A DNA stretch of 33,355 bases. Source: an uncultured Ruminococcus sp. (GTDB lineage: Bacteria; Bacillota; Clostridia; Oscillospirales; Ruminococcaceae). The stretch is from positions 1 through 33,355 of the forward strand of contig CACYSH010000027.1 of NCBI GenBank assembly GCA_902776945.1, read 5' to 3'. The translations under genes were made by a program, and so were the position numbers. This document shows positions 18,097-24,416 of this stretch, in pieces. Position 1 is the stretch's first letter. Every line of letters begins with the position of its first letter. The notes below the pieces were generated by a model. That model ran no database searches. It saw only the letters and a list, made by a program, of their open reading frames with translations, and was not told the origin of the DNA.

Positions 18097-18746
18097 TATT
18101 TATTTACCTCCTCAATCTTCTTTTTTGCATAATTCTCCTCGATCTTTGCTACTGCGTCCTTGGCAACGATGAACTTGTCATAGTTGAGAATATCGTAAAC
18201 GCAAAGCGTATTAACGGTCGCGGTCTTAACGCCGGGGATATTCGCGGCGCTCTTAATGAGCTTGGAATCAACGGCGCTGGTAACGATAAGAGCCTTCTTG
18301 TCAGCGCCGAGAGCCTTGAGCATCTCAACGACAGTCTTGGTCTTGTAGCCTTCGATCTCGAACTTGTCAACAACGATCATATCGTTATCGAGAACCTTGC
18401 TGGAGAAAGCGGACTTCATAGCAAGTCTCTTCTCTTTCTTATTAAGCGAATAGCTGTAATCTCTGGGCTTGGGACCTAAAGCAACGCCGCCGTGTACCCA
18501 CTGAGGAGCGCGGATCGAACCCTGACGGGCGTGACCTGTACCCTTCTGTCTCCAGGGCTTTCTTCCGCCGCCCGAAACCTCTGTTCTGGTGAGGGTGGAC
18601 TGTGTACCCTGACGCTGATTAGCGAGGTAGTTTACAACCATAGCGTGCATGATAACAGTATTAGGCTTGATACCGAAAACGCTGTCATTAAGCTCAAGGT
18701 CGGATACTTTGTTGCCCTTCATATCTACTACTGCGATCTGAGACAT
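18096..18746 (-). CDS. rplD: 50S ribosomal protein L4
   Basis: A 216-residue L4. Its long tunnel loop appears as [19 protein letters not shown] and [10 protein letters not shown]-type sequence (here [20 protein letters not shown]). In E. coli L4 also autoregulates the S10 operon through its leader; whether it does here is open, although this operon has a long leader with a terminator. Gap to rplC is 18 bp. Confidence 0.98.
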   Translation of the reverse strand: MSQIAVVDMKGNKVSDLELNDSVFGIKPNTVIMHAMVVNYLANQRQGTQSTLTRTEVSGGGRKPWRQKGTGHARQGSIRAPQWVHGGVALGPKPRDYSYSLNKKEKRLAMKSAFSSKVLDNDMIVVDKFEIEGYKTKTVVEMLKALGADKKALIVTSAVDSKLIKSAANIPGVKTATVNTLCVYDILNYDKFIVAKDAVAKIEENYAKKKIEEVNK

Positions 18747-18764
18747 AACTTATTCCTCCTTCCG

Positions 18765-19403
18765 TCAAGCCTTCTTCTTAACGCAATCAACAATGGTAAC
18801 TACGCCATTCTTGGGGCCCGGAACCGCGCCCTTTATTGCGATAAGGTTGTTTTCAGCGTCTACCTTGACTACTTCAAGGTTCTGAACGGTAACTCTCTCA
18901 TTTCCGAGATGACCGGGCATACATTTGCCCTTGTAGATTCTCGAAGGCGAGGAGCAAGCGCCCATAGAGCCGGCGTGTCTGTGAACAGGACCGGTACCGT
19001 GGGTCTCTTTAAGTCTCGCGTTGTTGAAGCGCTTGATAGTACCCGCGTAGCCCTTACCCTTGCTGGTGCCGCAAACATCAACGATGTCGCCGACAGCAAA
19101 GACATCAGCCTTTACAATGTCCTTTACGTTAAGAGCCGAGCAGTCGTCAAGTCTGAACTCCTTAAGGGTTCTCTTGAGGGCTACGTCAGCCTTCTTGAAG
19201 TGACCCTGAAGGGGCTTGTTTACTCTCTTGGCTCTGATCTCACCGAAGCCCAGCTGTACAGCCTCGTAACCGTCCTTTTCCGCAGTCTTCTTCTGAACGA
19301 CTACGCAGGGACCGGCTTCGATGACAGTTACGGGAATAACCTTTCCCGTCTCGTCGAAGATCTGCGTCATACCGATCTTCTTTCCGATGATGCCTTTCTG
19401 CAT
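18765..19403 (-). CDS. rplC: 50S ribosomal protein L3
   Basis: A 212-residue L3, an early assembly protein reaching the peptidyl-transferase centre. It starts [20 protein letters not shown] and has [25 protein letters not shown] and [27 protein letters not shown], including the extended central loop. AGGAGG precedes the ATG. A 98-bp gap separates it from rpsJ. Confidence 0.98.
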   Translation of the reverse strand: MQKGIIGKKIGMTQIFDETGKVIPVTVIEAGPCVVVQKKTAEKDGYEAVQLGFGEIRAKRVNKPLQGHFKKADVALKRTLKEFRLDDCSALNVKDIVKADVFAVGDIVDVCGTSKGKGYAGTIKRFNNARLKETHGTGPVHRHAGSMGACSSPSRIYKGKCMPGHLGNERVTVQNLEVVKVDAENNLIAIKGAVPGPKNGVVTIVDCVKKKA

Positions 19404-19501
19404 TTTCTTTTTCCTCCTAATCGGTTATTGGTCGGAAGTTCCCGACATGACCTGCGTGTTTCATTGTTGAGAAACCAAAAGCACATGGTTTCCGTCGGAA
19501 A

Positions 19502-19816
19502 TTACTTGATCTCCATTACAATGCTTACACCGGCAGGAAGTTCAAGACTTTCTAAGGTAGAGGTGGTCTCCTTAGTGGGACGAAGCACGTCGATAAGTCT
19601 CTTGTGAGTTCTCATCTCGAACTGCTCACGGCTGTCCTTATACTTGTGAACAGCGCGGAGAATGGTAACGATCTCCTTTTCGGTAGGGAGCGGGATAGGT
19701 CCGGAAACCTTAGCGCCGCTGCGCTTAACTACCTCAACGATCTTTGCCGCCGCCTGATCAACAGTCGCGTGCTCGTAGCCCTTGATCTTGATCCTGATCT
19801 TTTCATTGACTGCCAC
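19502..19816 (-). CDS. rpsJ: 30S ribosomal protein S10
   Basis: A 104-residue S10 of the 30S head (NusE in antitermination complexes). It contains [55 protein letters not shown] and the C-terminal [19 protein letters not shown] is upstream. It is the first gene of the cluster, behind a leader of about 330 nt. Confidence 0.98.
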   Translation of the reverse strand: MAVNEKIRIKIKGYEHATVDQAAAKIVEVVKRSGAKVSGPIPLPTEKEIVTILRAVHKYKDSREQFEMRTHKRLIDVLRPTKETTSTLESLELPAGVSIVMEIK

Positions 19817-19908
19817 TTAAATCGCCTCCTTGTGCGCATTAAAATTAATGTGGGGGCAGATTACTGTAACCTTAACTACTTTGCCGTGTGTTCCCTGTTT
19901 TCGCTTAT

Positions 19909-19937
19909 AAAAAAACCGAAAGCGCAAACGCTCCCGG
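19909..19937 (-). terminator. terminator hairpin in the S10 operon leader (possible attenuator)
   Basis: On the minus strand CCGGGAGCG pairs with CGCTTTCGG (two G-U pairs) around a TTTG loop, followed directly by seven Ts. It sits inside the leader, about 210 nt after the predicted start and about 95 nt before rpsJ. That position fits transcription attenuation of ribosomal protein synthesis. The antiterminator partner is not identified. Confidence 0.7.
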
Positions 19938-20152
19938 ACTTACAGCAAAACACACACTCATACCAAAAGAACGGACAGACCGTCCCTCTCGCAAGAAAGT
20001 ATAAGCACAAACAGTGTTTCGTTATTACAGCCGCCCGGTTTAAAATCGGACATACTCAGCGGAAATTACCCGACGCACCGCCGGCAACCTCCCGCCTCAT
20101 CGCATATCATTTATTCGTACCGCCATTGCGATACCTTGCAGTCGCAATATAT

Positions 20153-20181
20153 ATTATACACTATAATCCCGCACATTGCAA
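20153..20181 (-). promoter_or_regulatory. promoter of the S10-spc-alpha operon
   Basis: On the minus strand, -35 TTGCAA (20176-20181), a 17-bp spacer and -10 TATAAT (20153-20158). Transcription should start near 20146, about 330 nt before rpsJ. Confidence 0.85.
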
Positions 20182-20323
20182 GAGGTTTTCGCAGATTTTA
20201 CATTTAATTCACAATTTATCAGCGTAGAAAATCGTACACTTATCCCGCATATATTTGTCTGTTTTGCACAGCCGATTATCCGCGTTCCGATACGAAACGG
20301 CGACATTTTGTCGAAAAATCACA

Positions 20324-20352
20324 TTGACAAAAAAAGATTAATATGGTATACT
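20324..20352 (+). promoter_or_regulatory. sigma-A promoter upstream of the tandem inverted repeats
   Basis: Consensus -35 TTGACA (20324-20329), a 17-bp spacer and -10 TATACT (20347-20352). Transcription from about 20359 would run into the two inverted repeats at 20370-20523 before reaching the gene at 20567. Confidence 0.8.
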
Positions 20353-20369
20353 GTAATAAGATATGTATA

Positions 20370-20427
20370 AGAACCTGTTTAATATCTCGGTGTACACAAG
20401 TTTTCGGCGAGATATTAAACAGGTTCT
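20370..20427. repeat. 20-bp perfect inverted repeat with 18-nt loop
   Basis: The arm at 20370-20389 (starting AGAACCTGTTTAATATC) is perfectly complementary to 20408-20427. No T-tail makes it a clear terminator on the + strand. It could be the ends of a tiny mobile element or a structured leader element for the downstream gene. Confidence 0.8.
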
Positions 20428-20433
20428 AAAATA

Positions 20434-20523
20434 AGGAACTGTCCTGAAATAAATTGTACATTTATGCTTGCCTATTTTTCCTTGTGCTTCGTTGAACGCA
20501 CAATTTATTTCAGGACAGTTCCT
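20434..20523. repeat. 24-bp perfect inverted repeat with 42-nt loop
   Basis: The arm at 20434-20457 (starting AGGAACTGTCCTGAAAT) is perfectly complementary to 20500-20523. The loop holds a competing hairpin, TTGTGC (20482-20487) / GCACAA (20498-20503). It lies 6 bp after the previous inverted repeat; both start with a GAAC(C)TGT-like motif. It may be a MITE-like insertion or a switching leader. Confidence 0.8.
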
Positions 20524-20566
20524 AACAGACAGCAGACAATTGCCTTGTACGGAGGGTGGTCAGCCT

Positions 20567-21280
20567 ATGGACGAATTCGATCTGATGACAGAGCTGTACG
20601 GCGCTCCGCAGCCCGCCGATGAGCCTGCTGAGGACGACGAGATACAACTGAATATCCGCAGCCACAAAACGGACGAGGCTTTCGAAAAAATGTTCGCCGA
20701 GCTTGGCGGCAAATACGGCGGCTCAAAGCGCAAAAAGCCCGGAGCGCCGCGCCCCGATTTCGTAAGGAACAAGTCTGCCGAAGATGAAGACGACCCGGAG
20801 GAATCCGAGCCGCCGCCCGCAGACCCGTCCGCCCCCGCAAGACCCGCTCCCGCGCCGCCGGTAAAGCGCCGCCCTCAGCCCGAGCGCAAAACGCCCGAAC
20901 AGTTGGAGATCGAGCGCCGCGAGCGCGAACGCCGCGCCGAGCAGGAGCTTTTCGAAAAGCGCGAGCGCGAAGCAAAGGAGCGCGAACAGCAGTTTATCGA
21001 GAAAATAGCCAATATATGGAACACACCCGAGTTCGCGGAGGGCGGCAGGGTGGAAATGAGTATCCGCACCGAGGCACGCAGGGAGATTCGGATAAATTTG
21101 CCGTCGCTGCCCGTGTCGGAAAAGCAGCCCGAAAAAGAGCAGCCGAACTGCACGCCGGTTATCCCGACGAAATCGCCCGAGGAAAAACGCGAGCTTGTCG
21201 AAGAGGCAGCCCGCAAAAGCGCACAGGACAGAACCGAAAAGGCAGCCTCAAAAAAGATCAGCATAAAAAAGAAACGATAA
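20567..21280 (+). CDS. uncharacterised proline-rich, charged coiled-coil protein
   Basis: I do not recognise a family for this 237-residue soluble protein. The first 60 residues are acidic (MDEFDLMTELYG, EDDEIQLNIRSHKT). Residues 75-110 are rich in proline, and residues 110-150 are an Arg/Glu heptad-like helix (EQLEIERRERERRAEQELFE). The C-terminus is basic (KKISIKKKR). No signal peptide, membrane segment or enzyme motif is visible. The frame is open back to 20468, but GGAGGG lies 10 nt before ATG 20567, and the upstream part runs through the inverted repeat, so 20567 is the start. It has its own promoter and terminator. A scaffold or adaptor role is only a guess from composition. Confidence 0.75.
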   Translation: MDEFDLMTELYGAPQPADEPAEDDEIQLNIRSHKTDEAFEKMFAELGGKYGGSKRKKPGAPRPDFVRNKSAEDEDDPEESEPPPADPSAPARPAPAPPVKRRPQPERKTPEQLEIERRERERRAEQELFEKREREAKEREQQFIEKIANIWNTPEFAEGGRVEMSIRTEARREIRINLPSLPVSEKQPEKEQPNCTPVIPTKSPEEKRELVEEAARKSAQDRTEKAASKKISIKKKR

Positions 21281-21310
21281 AAAAGCTCCCCGCGATGAGG
21301 AGCTTTTGTT
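21281..21310. terminator. bidirectional intrinsic terminator
   Basis: AAAAGCTCC (21281-21289) pairs with GGAGCTTTT (21299-21307) around 9 nt. T-rich sequence follows on both strands. It serves the coiled-coil gene on + and the converging MIF-like gene on -. Confidence 0.88.
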
Positions 21311-21333
21311 TATATACCTTTATATAAGAGCTG

Positions 21334-21675
21334 TCAGAAATTCGAACCGTTCATTCCCCAGTCGGACGTTTCGTGGTAGCTGACGTAAATTCTCTGCGGC
21401 GGCACCTTCAGCTCGTCGAACACGGCTTTCGTTACCTTCTGCGTCAGAGCGCTCTTCGCGTCGGGAGACTGCTTTCCGTAGATGCTCACCTGGATCATCG
21501 CGCAAAGCTCGTTTGTTCCCTGAAAGTACATAGCGGTAGAGGGCTGAATGGCGATCATGAGCCAATGTTCGCTCTTGCCGGGCAACGCGGTGATAGCTTC
21601 GCCCAGCGCGGTCTTGAGCTTAATCTCGCGCCCCTTGTTCAGCTCCGCGTTGGTGATTACATTGATAAAAGGCAT
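21334..21675 (-). CDS. MIF-like tautomerase family protein
   Basis: A 113-residue protein with the layout of macrophage migration inhibitory factor, a trimeric keto-enol tautomerase fold. The initiator Met is followed by Pro (MPFINVITNAELN), the catalytic base of the family. A Lys in ALPGKSEHWLMIAI matches the MIF Lys32 region, and the IYVSYHETSDWGMNGSNF end resembles the VYINYYDMN...WNNSTF end of animal MIF, with Ser in place of Asn97. The CxxC redox motif of human MIF is not conserved (CAMI). Substrate unknown. It is monocistronic, with promoter TTGCAA-17-TATAAT at 21748-21776 and AAGGAGGAAT before the ATG. Confidence 0.9.
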   Translation of the reverse strand: MPFINVITNAELNKGREIKLKTALGEAITALPGKSEHWLMIAIQPSTAMYFQGTNELCAMIQVSIYGKQSPDAKSALTQKVTKAVFDELKVPPQRIYVSYHETSDWGMNGSNF

Positions 21676-21747
21676 GATTATTCCTCCTTAAATGATTGTC
21701 CGCAAGACCGCCCGGCAAATCAGCCGCCGCAGTCCCGGTTAATTTGT

Positions 21748-21776
21748 ATTATACCATACCGAACAATTTTTTGCAA
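21748..21776 (-). promoter_or_regulatory. promoter of the MIF-like gene
   Basis: Minus-strand -35 TTGCAA (21771-21776), a 17-bp spacer, -10 TATAAT (21748-21753). It closely resembles the S10 operon promoter, suggesting strong constitutive expression. The rest of 21780-21914 is AT-rich with nothing recognised. Confidence 0.8.
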
Positions 21777-21914
21777 GAGTTTTTTCTAATAAATTTCACT
21801 AATTGCGATATGCCCTCACTTTACGGGTTTTGTGATGTACAATTCAGGCTGACGTTTACTATAAATATTCATAGCGCCTTGCTTGTTTGATCGTCCCATA
21901 AAAGCCTTGAATAT

Positions 21915-22487
21915 CTATATTAGTTTTTTATTCCCAATCTGATATTCTGAATCAAGAGCAGTATTGGCTGCTTTTGATTGTTGGTCATGCAATTGATATT
22001 CAGAATTAGGATTGGTTTTAAACAAAATTGAATCAAAATAAGGTAAAGCTGACTTTGAATAATCTCTTTGATAGCGTTTGGGATGCAGTATCTCAGTTCC
22101 ATTTTTATGATTAATATAGGTGGTTAAATACGCAAGAGCTTCCTTTACTATTCTATCAATATTATCAATCATAGCTCGATATTCATCTCTGTCGATGATA
22201 GCGTTATTGTCTAAATAATCAGTATCAGTTATAATAACCATTTTAGAATAATCTAATCCTGATCTATGAGATCTACTTCTGTTGGTAGCATGAAAATGAA
22301 ACCCGTTGGAATGTCTGATCTCGCTTCTGAATGGTACACAAACAAAATAATCAGAGTGACAATCAATAAGTATACAGTTGTAACCTCTTGTAGGTTTTTC
22401 TAATATTTCAGGGAATTGATCGTGTGGGTAGTCTTGATAAAATTTAGAGGAAAGCTTATAAACTTGATAACAATAATTGAGGTGCAT
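21915..22487 (-). CDS. type III toxin-antitoxin endoribonuclease (ToxN/AbiQ superfamily, TenpN/CptN-like)
   Basis: A 190-residue toxin, expected to be a sequence-specific endoribonuclease that processes its own repeat RNA and is held inactive by it. Segments typical of the superfamily are RGYNCILID (34-42), VPFRSEIRHSNGF (51-63) and GLDYSKMVII (77-86), followed by DEY and helical sequence to about 125. The residues after about 160 look like a variable tail. ATG 22487 lies 10 nt after AGGA; the in-frame TTG at 22496 is too close to that site. Its ribosome binding site touches the U-tail of the upstream terminator, so the toxin is translated only from read-through, the usual type III layout. 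It is clearly AT-rich compared with neighbours, which suggests acquisition. Assignment to the TenpN versus CptN subfamily is uncertain. Confidence 0.85.
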   Translation of the reverse strand: MHLNYCYQVYKLSSKFYQDYPHDQFPEILEKPTRGYNCILIDCHSDYFVCVPFRSEIRHSNGFHFHATNRSRSHRSGLDYSKMVIITDTDYLDNNAIIDRDEYRAMIDNIDRIVKEALAYLTTYINHKNGTEILHPKRYQRDYSKSALPYFDSILFKTNPNSEYQLHDQQSKAANTALDSEYQIGNKKLI

Positions 22488-22501
22488 ATTTATCAAATCC
22501 T

Positions 22502-22537
22502 AAAAAAACAGCGAGGTAAGTTTGCACCAACCCCGCT
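22502..22537 (-). terminator. leaky terminator between antitoxin RNA and toxin gene
   Basis: On the minus strand AGCGGGGT pairs with ACCTCGCT (one G-U) around 12 nt. GTTTTTTT follows, then AGGA and the toxin ATG. Confidence 0.88.
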
Positions 22538-22550
22538 ATAATATTTTCAT

Positions 22551-22658
22551 CGCTCGGTCACGATTTTATTTTACCGACGAGTCAGAACCGTCACTCGTCA
22601 ACTACGCTCGGTCAATTTTTATTTTACCGATGTGTCAGAACCGTCACACATCTTCATC
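22551..22658 (-). repeat. two 54-bp antitoxin repeats
   Basis: CGCTCGGTCA marks the start of each copy at 22551 and 22605. ATTTTACCGA and GTCAGAACCGTCAC are shared; only the hairpin arms and the last 5-8 bp differ. Confidence 0.9.
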
Positions 22659-22665
22659 CGCGATG

Positions 22666-22688
22666 TTGTAAACATTATTTGTTTACAA
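22666..22688. promoter_or_regulatory. palindrome at the antitoxin start site
   Basis: TTGTAAAC (22666-22673) and GTTTACAA (22681-22688) form a perfect inverted repeat around ATTATTT. It overlaps the predicted transcription start, so it could be an operator or a 5' cap hairpin of the RNA. Confidence 0.5.
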
Positions 22689-22692
22689 TTAT

Positions 22693-22721
22693 ATTATATA
22701 CCAAAGTTTGAAATGTGTCAA
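22693..22721 (-). promoter_or_regulatory. promoter of the type III toxin-antitoxin locus
   Basis: Minus-strand -35 TTGACA (22716-22721), a 17-bp spacer, -10 TATAAT (22693-22698). This fully consensus promoter fits the high RNA antitoxin output that such loci need. Confidence 0.88.
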
Positions 22722-22759
22722 TAGGTTTTCGAAAAGATTTTCAGAAAATTTATAATTTA

Positions 22760-22897
22760 TCAACGCTTTATAACTAAAAATACGTTAAAACAGAAAAACA
22801 TCTTAACTAACAAGATAAATCCTGAAACAAAAATGCCAATTAGCAATCCTAAATTAAATTTATCAAGTAATTCAATATTTTCTTCATTTTGCGCATT
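22760..22897 (-). pseudogene. possible remnant encoding a small membrane peptide
   Basis: A frame without a start codon reads 45 residues, including NLGLLIGIFVSGFILLVKMF, a plausible transmembrane helix, then stops with TGA. It is strongly AT-rich like the neighbouring toxin. It may be the tail of a decayed gene brought in with that locus, or chance. The rest of 22722-22914 shows nothing else. Confidence 0.2.
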
Positions 22898-22914
22898 TTA
22901 ACGAAAACATTCAT

Positions 22915-23319
22915 TTATTTGATTATATACGGCTCAAACTTAGCGTAAATATCAGGCTCTTTCTTTTTCAGGTTGATAACTCTGCCGTCCCGCAGGAAAC
23001 AATGGCGGCTCGTCGCTTCGCAGCAGACCTCGCCGTTTTCATGGGTCATGGTATAGCTGACGAGCATTTTTACACCGGAAAATTCCTCCAGCTGCGTGTT
23101 TACCGTGATAGTTTCGCCGAAACGCACCATGCCGATGTACTTGCAGCCGACCTCGATCACGGGACAAATCAGACCCATTTCCTCCAGCTTTTCAAACGGA
23201 GCGCCTATCCTTTCGAGGAAATCCACCCGTGCTTCCTCCATCCAGCGGATAAAATTGGAATGGTGTACCACCTGCATTTTGTCGGTCTCGTAATACTGAA
23301 CCTTGTGCTTATATTCCAT
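22915..23319 (-). CDS. acyl-CoA thioesterase, YbgC/4HBT hotdog family
   Basis: A 134-residue hotdog-fold thioesterase expected to hydrolyse acyl-CoA (or acyl-ACP) thioesters. It begins MEYKHKVQYYETDKMQVVHH, where the aspartate in YETD and the following VHHSNFIRWMEEAR match the 4HBT/YbgC active-site segment. GVKMLVSYTM and CCEATSRHCFL form the later strands. AGGAGG-like sequence lies before the ATG. It starts 17 bp after the DAHP synthase stop, so the two are probably one transcript. The natural substrate is unknown. Confidence 0.9.
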   Translation of the reverse strand: MEYKHKVQYYETDKMQVVHHSNFIRWMEEARVDFLERIGAPFEKLEEMGLICPVIEVGCKYIGMVRFGETITVNTQLEEFSGVKMLVSYTMTHENGEVCCEATSRHCFLRDGRVINLKKKEPDIYAKFEPYIIK

Positions 23320-23336
23320 TTATTTCCTCCGCAGGA

Positions 23337-24368
23337 TCAAAGCTGATCGGCGATCTCTAAGATAAGCCTTTCCGACTTCTCCCAGCCGAGGCACGGGTCG
23401 GTTATCGACTTGCCGTAAACGCCCTCGCCGATCTTCTGCGCACCGTCAACAAGATAGCTTTCGATCATAAGACCCTTGACCATGCCTTTGATGTCGTCCG
23501 AGTGTCGGCAGCTGTGCAGGACTTCGTTTGCGATACGCGGCTGCTGGTCGAACTGCTTGCCCGAGTTGGCGTGGTTGCAGTCAACAACAACGGCGGGATT
23601 TGCCAGACCGCGCTTTTGATAAAGCTCGTAAACGCCCACAAGGTCTTCATAGTGGTAATTCGGCAGCGAATTGCCGTGCTTGTTGACATAGCCGCGGAGA
23701 ATTGCGTGAGCGAGCGGGTTGCCCTTGGTGTGAACTTCCCAGCCGCGATAGAGGAACGTGTGCTGCGACTGCGCCGCCACGAGCGAATTGAACATAACGC
23801 CAATATCGCCGCCCGTGGGATTTTTCATACCGACGGGAATGCTGAGACCGCTTGCGGTAAGGCGGTGCTGCTGGTCTTCGACCGAGCGTGCGCCGATAGC
23901 CACATACGCCAGCAGGTCGTTAAGATAACGGTGATTTTCGGGGTAGAGCATTTCGTCCGCGCAGGTAAGCCCGCTTTCGCTGACAGCTCTTCTGTGCAGG
24001 TCGCGGATAGCGATAAGCCCCGCGAGCATATCCTCCTTTTTATTGGGGTCGGGCTGATGAACCATGCCTTTGTAGCCCTCGCCTGTGGTGCGGGGCTTGT
24101 TGGTGTAGATTCTCGGGATAATTATCACCTTATCCTTGACCTTTTCCTGAACGCCCGCCAGTTTATTGACATATTCAAGCACAGCGTCCTCGCGGTCTGC
24201 GGAGCAGGGTCCTATTATCAGCAGGAACTTGTTTGATGCGCCTGTGAATACGTCGGCGATCTCCTTATCGCGGCGTTCCTTGATAGCCTTTATTTCGTCG
24301 GAGACGGGAAATTGTTCCTTGATGTCTCTGGGGATAGGCAGTTTTCTGATAAATTCCATGTTGTTCAT
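23337..24368 (-). CDS. aroF: 3-deoxy-7-phosphoheptulonate (DAHP) synthase, class I
   Basis: A 343-residue enzyme joining phosphoenolpyruvate and erythrose 4-phosphate, the first step of aromatic amino acid synthesis. It is of the AroF/G/H class. The metal ligands are Cys55 (IIGPCSADRE), His266 (VDCNHANSG), Glu303 (MIESYL) and Asp324 (SITDPCLGW). The substrate motif KPRT is at 91-94. The N-terminal extension of about 45 residues is the usual feedback-inhibition region, so control by an aromatic amino acid is likely but not readable. GGAAG lies 8 nt before ATG 24368. aroF, aroG and aroH cannot be told apart here. Confidence 0.94.
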   Translation of the reverse strand: MNNMEFIRKLPIPRDIKEQFPVSDEIKAIKERRDKEIADVFTGASNKFLLIIGPCSADREDAVLEYVNKLAGVQEKVKDKVIIIPRIYTNKPRTTGEGYKGMVHQPDPNKKEDMLAGLIAIRDLHRRAVSESGLTCADEMLYPENHRYLNDLLAYVAIGARSVEDQQHRLTASGLSIPVGMKNPTGGDIGVMFNSLVAAQSQHTFLYRGWEVHTKGNPLAHAILRGYVNKHGNSLPNYHYEDLVGVYELYQKRGLANPAVVVDCNHANSGKQFDQQPRIANEVLHSCRHSDDIKGMVKGLMIESYLVDGAQKIGEGVYGKSITDPCLGWEKSERLILEIADQL

Positions 24369-24416
24369 TTTTCATACTTCCTTTACTGTTTATATTATAT
24401 AGTATACACGTTATTT

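Larger units (their letters stand above)
22502..22686 (-). ncRNA. repeat RNA antitoxin of the type III system
   Basis: From the predicted start near 22686 to the terminator, the RNA is about 185 nt and has no open frame. It carries two tandem repeats of 53-54 nt. Each repeat has an identical 10-nt loop (CAGAACCGTC in + strand reading) closed by a different but fully complementary 7-bp stem: GACGAGT/ACTCGTC at 22576-22599 and GATGTGT/ACACATC at 22629-22652. Upstream of each hairpin in RNA sense, GACCG can pair with CGGU in the loop, which would form an H-type pseudoknot, the fold known for type III antitoxins. Repeat units are expected to be cut out by the toxin and to bind it. Pseudoknot pairing is inferred. 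Confidence 0.85.

Noticed and set aside
18492-19607. Long + strand open frames inside the ribosomal operon
   Set aside because: They lie opposite rplD, rplC and rpsJ and result from those genes' codon use.
20468-20566. Longer start for the coiled-coil protein
   Set aside because: The extension would be read through the inverted repeat; ATG 20567 has a good GGAGGG site.
22551-22658. CRISPR array
   Set aside because: There are only two copies, no spacer of constant length, and the differing parts are paired hairpin arms; a toxin gene follows in type III order.
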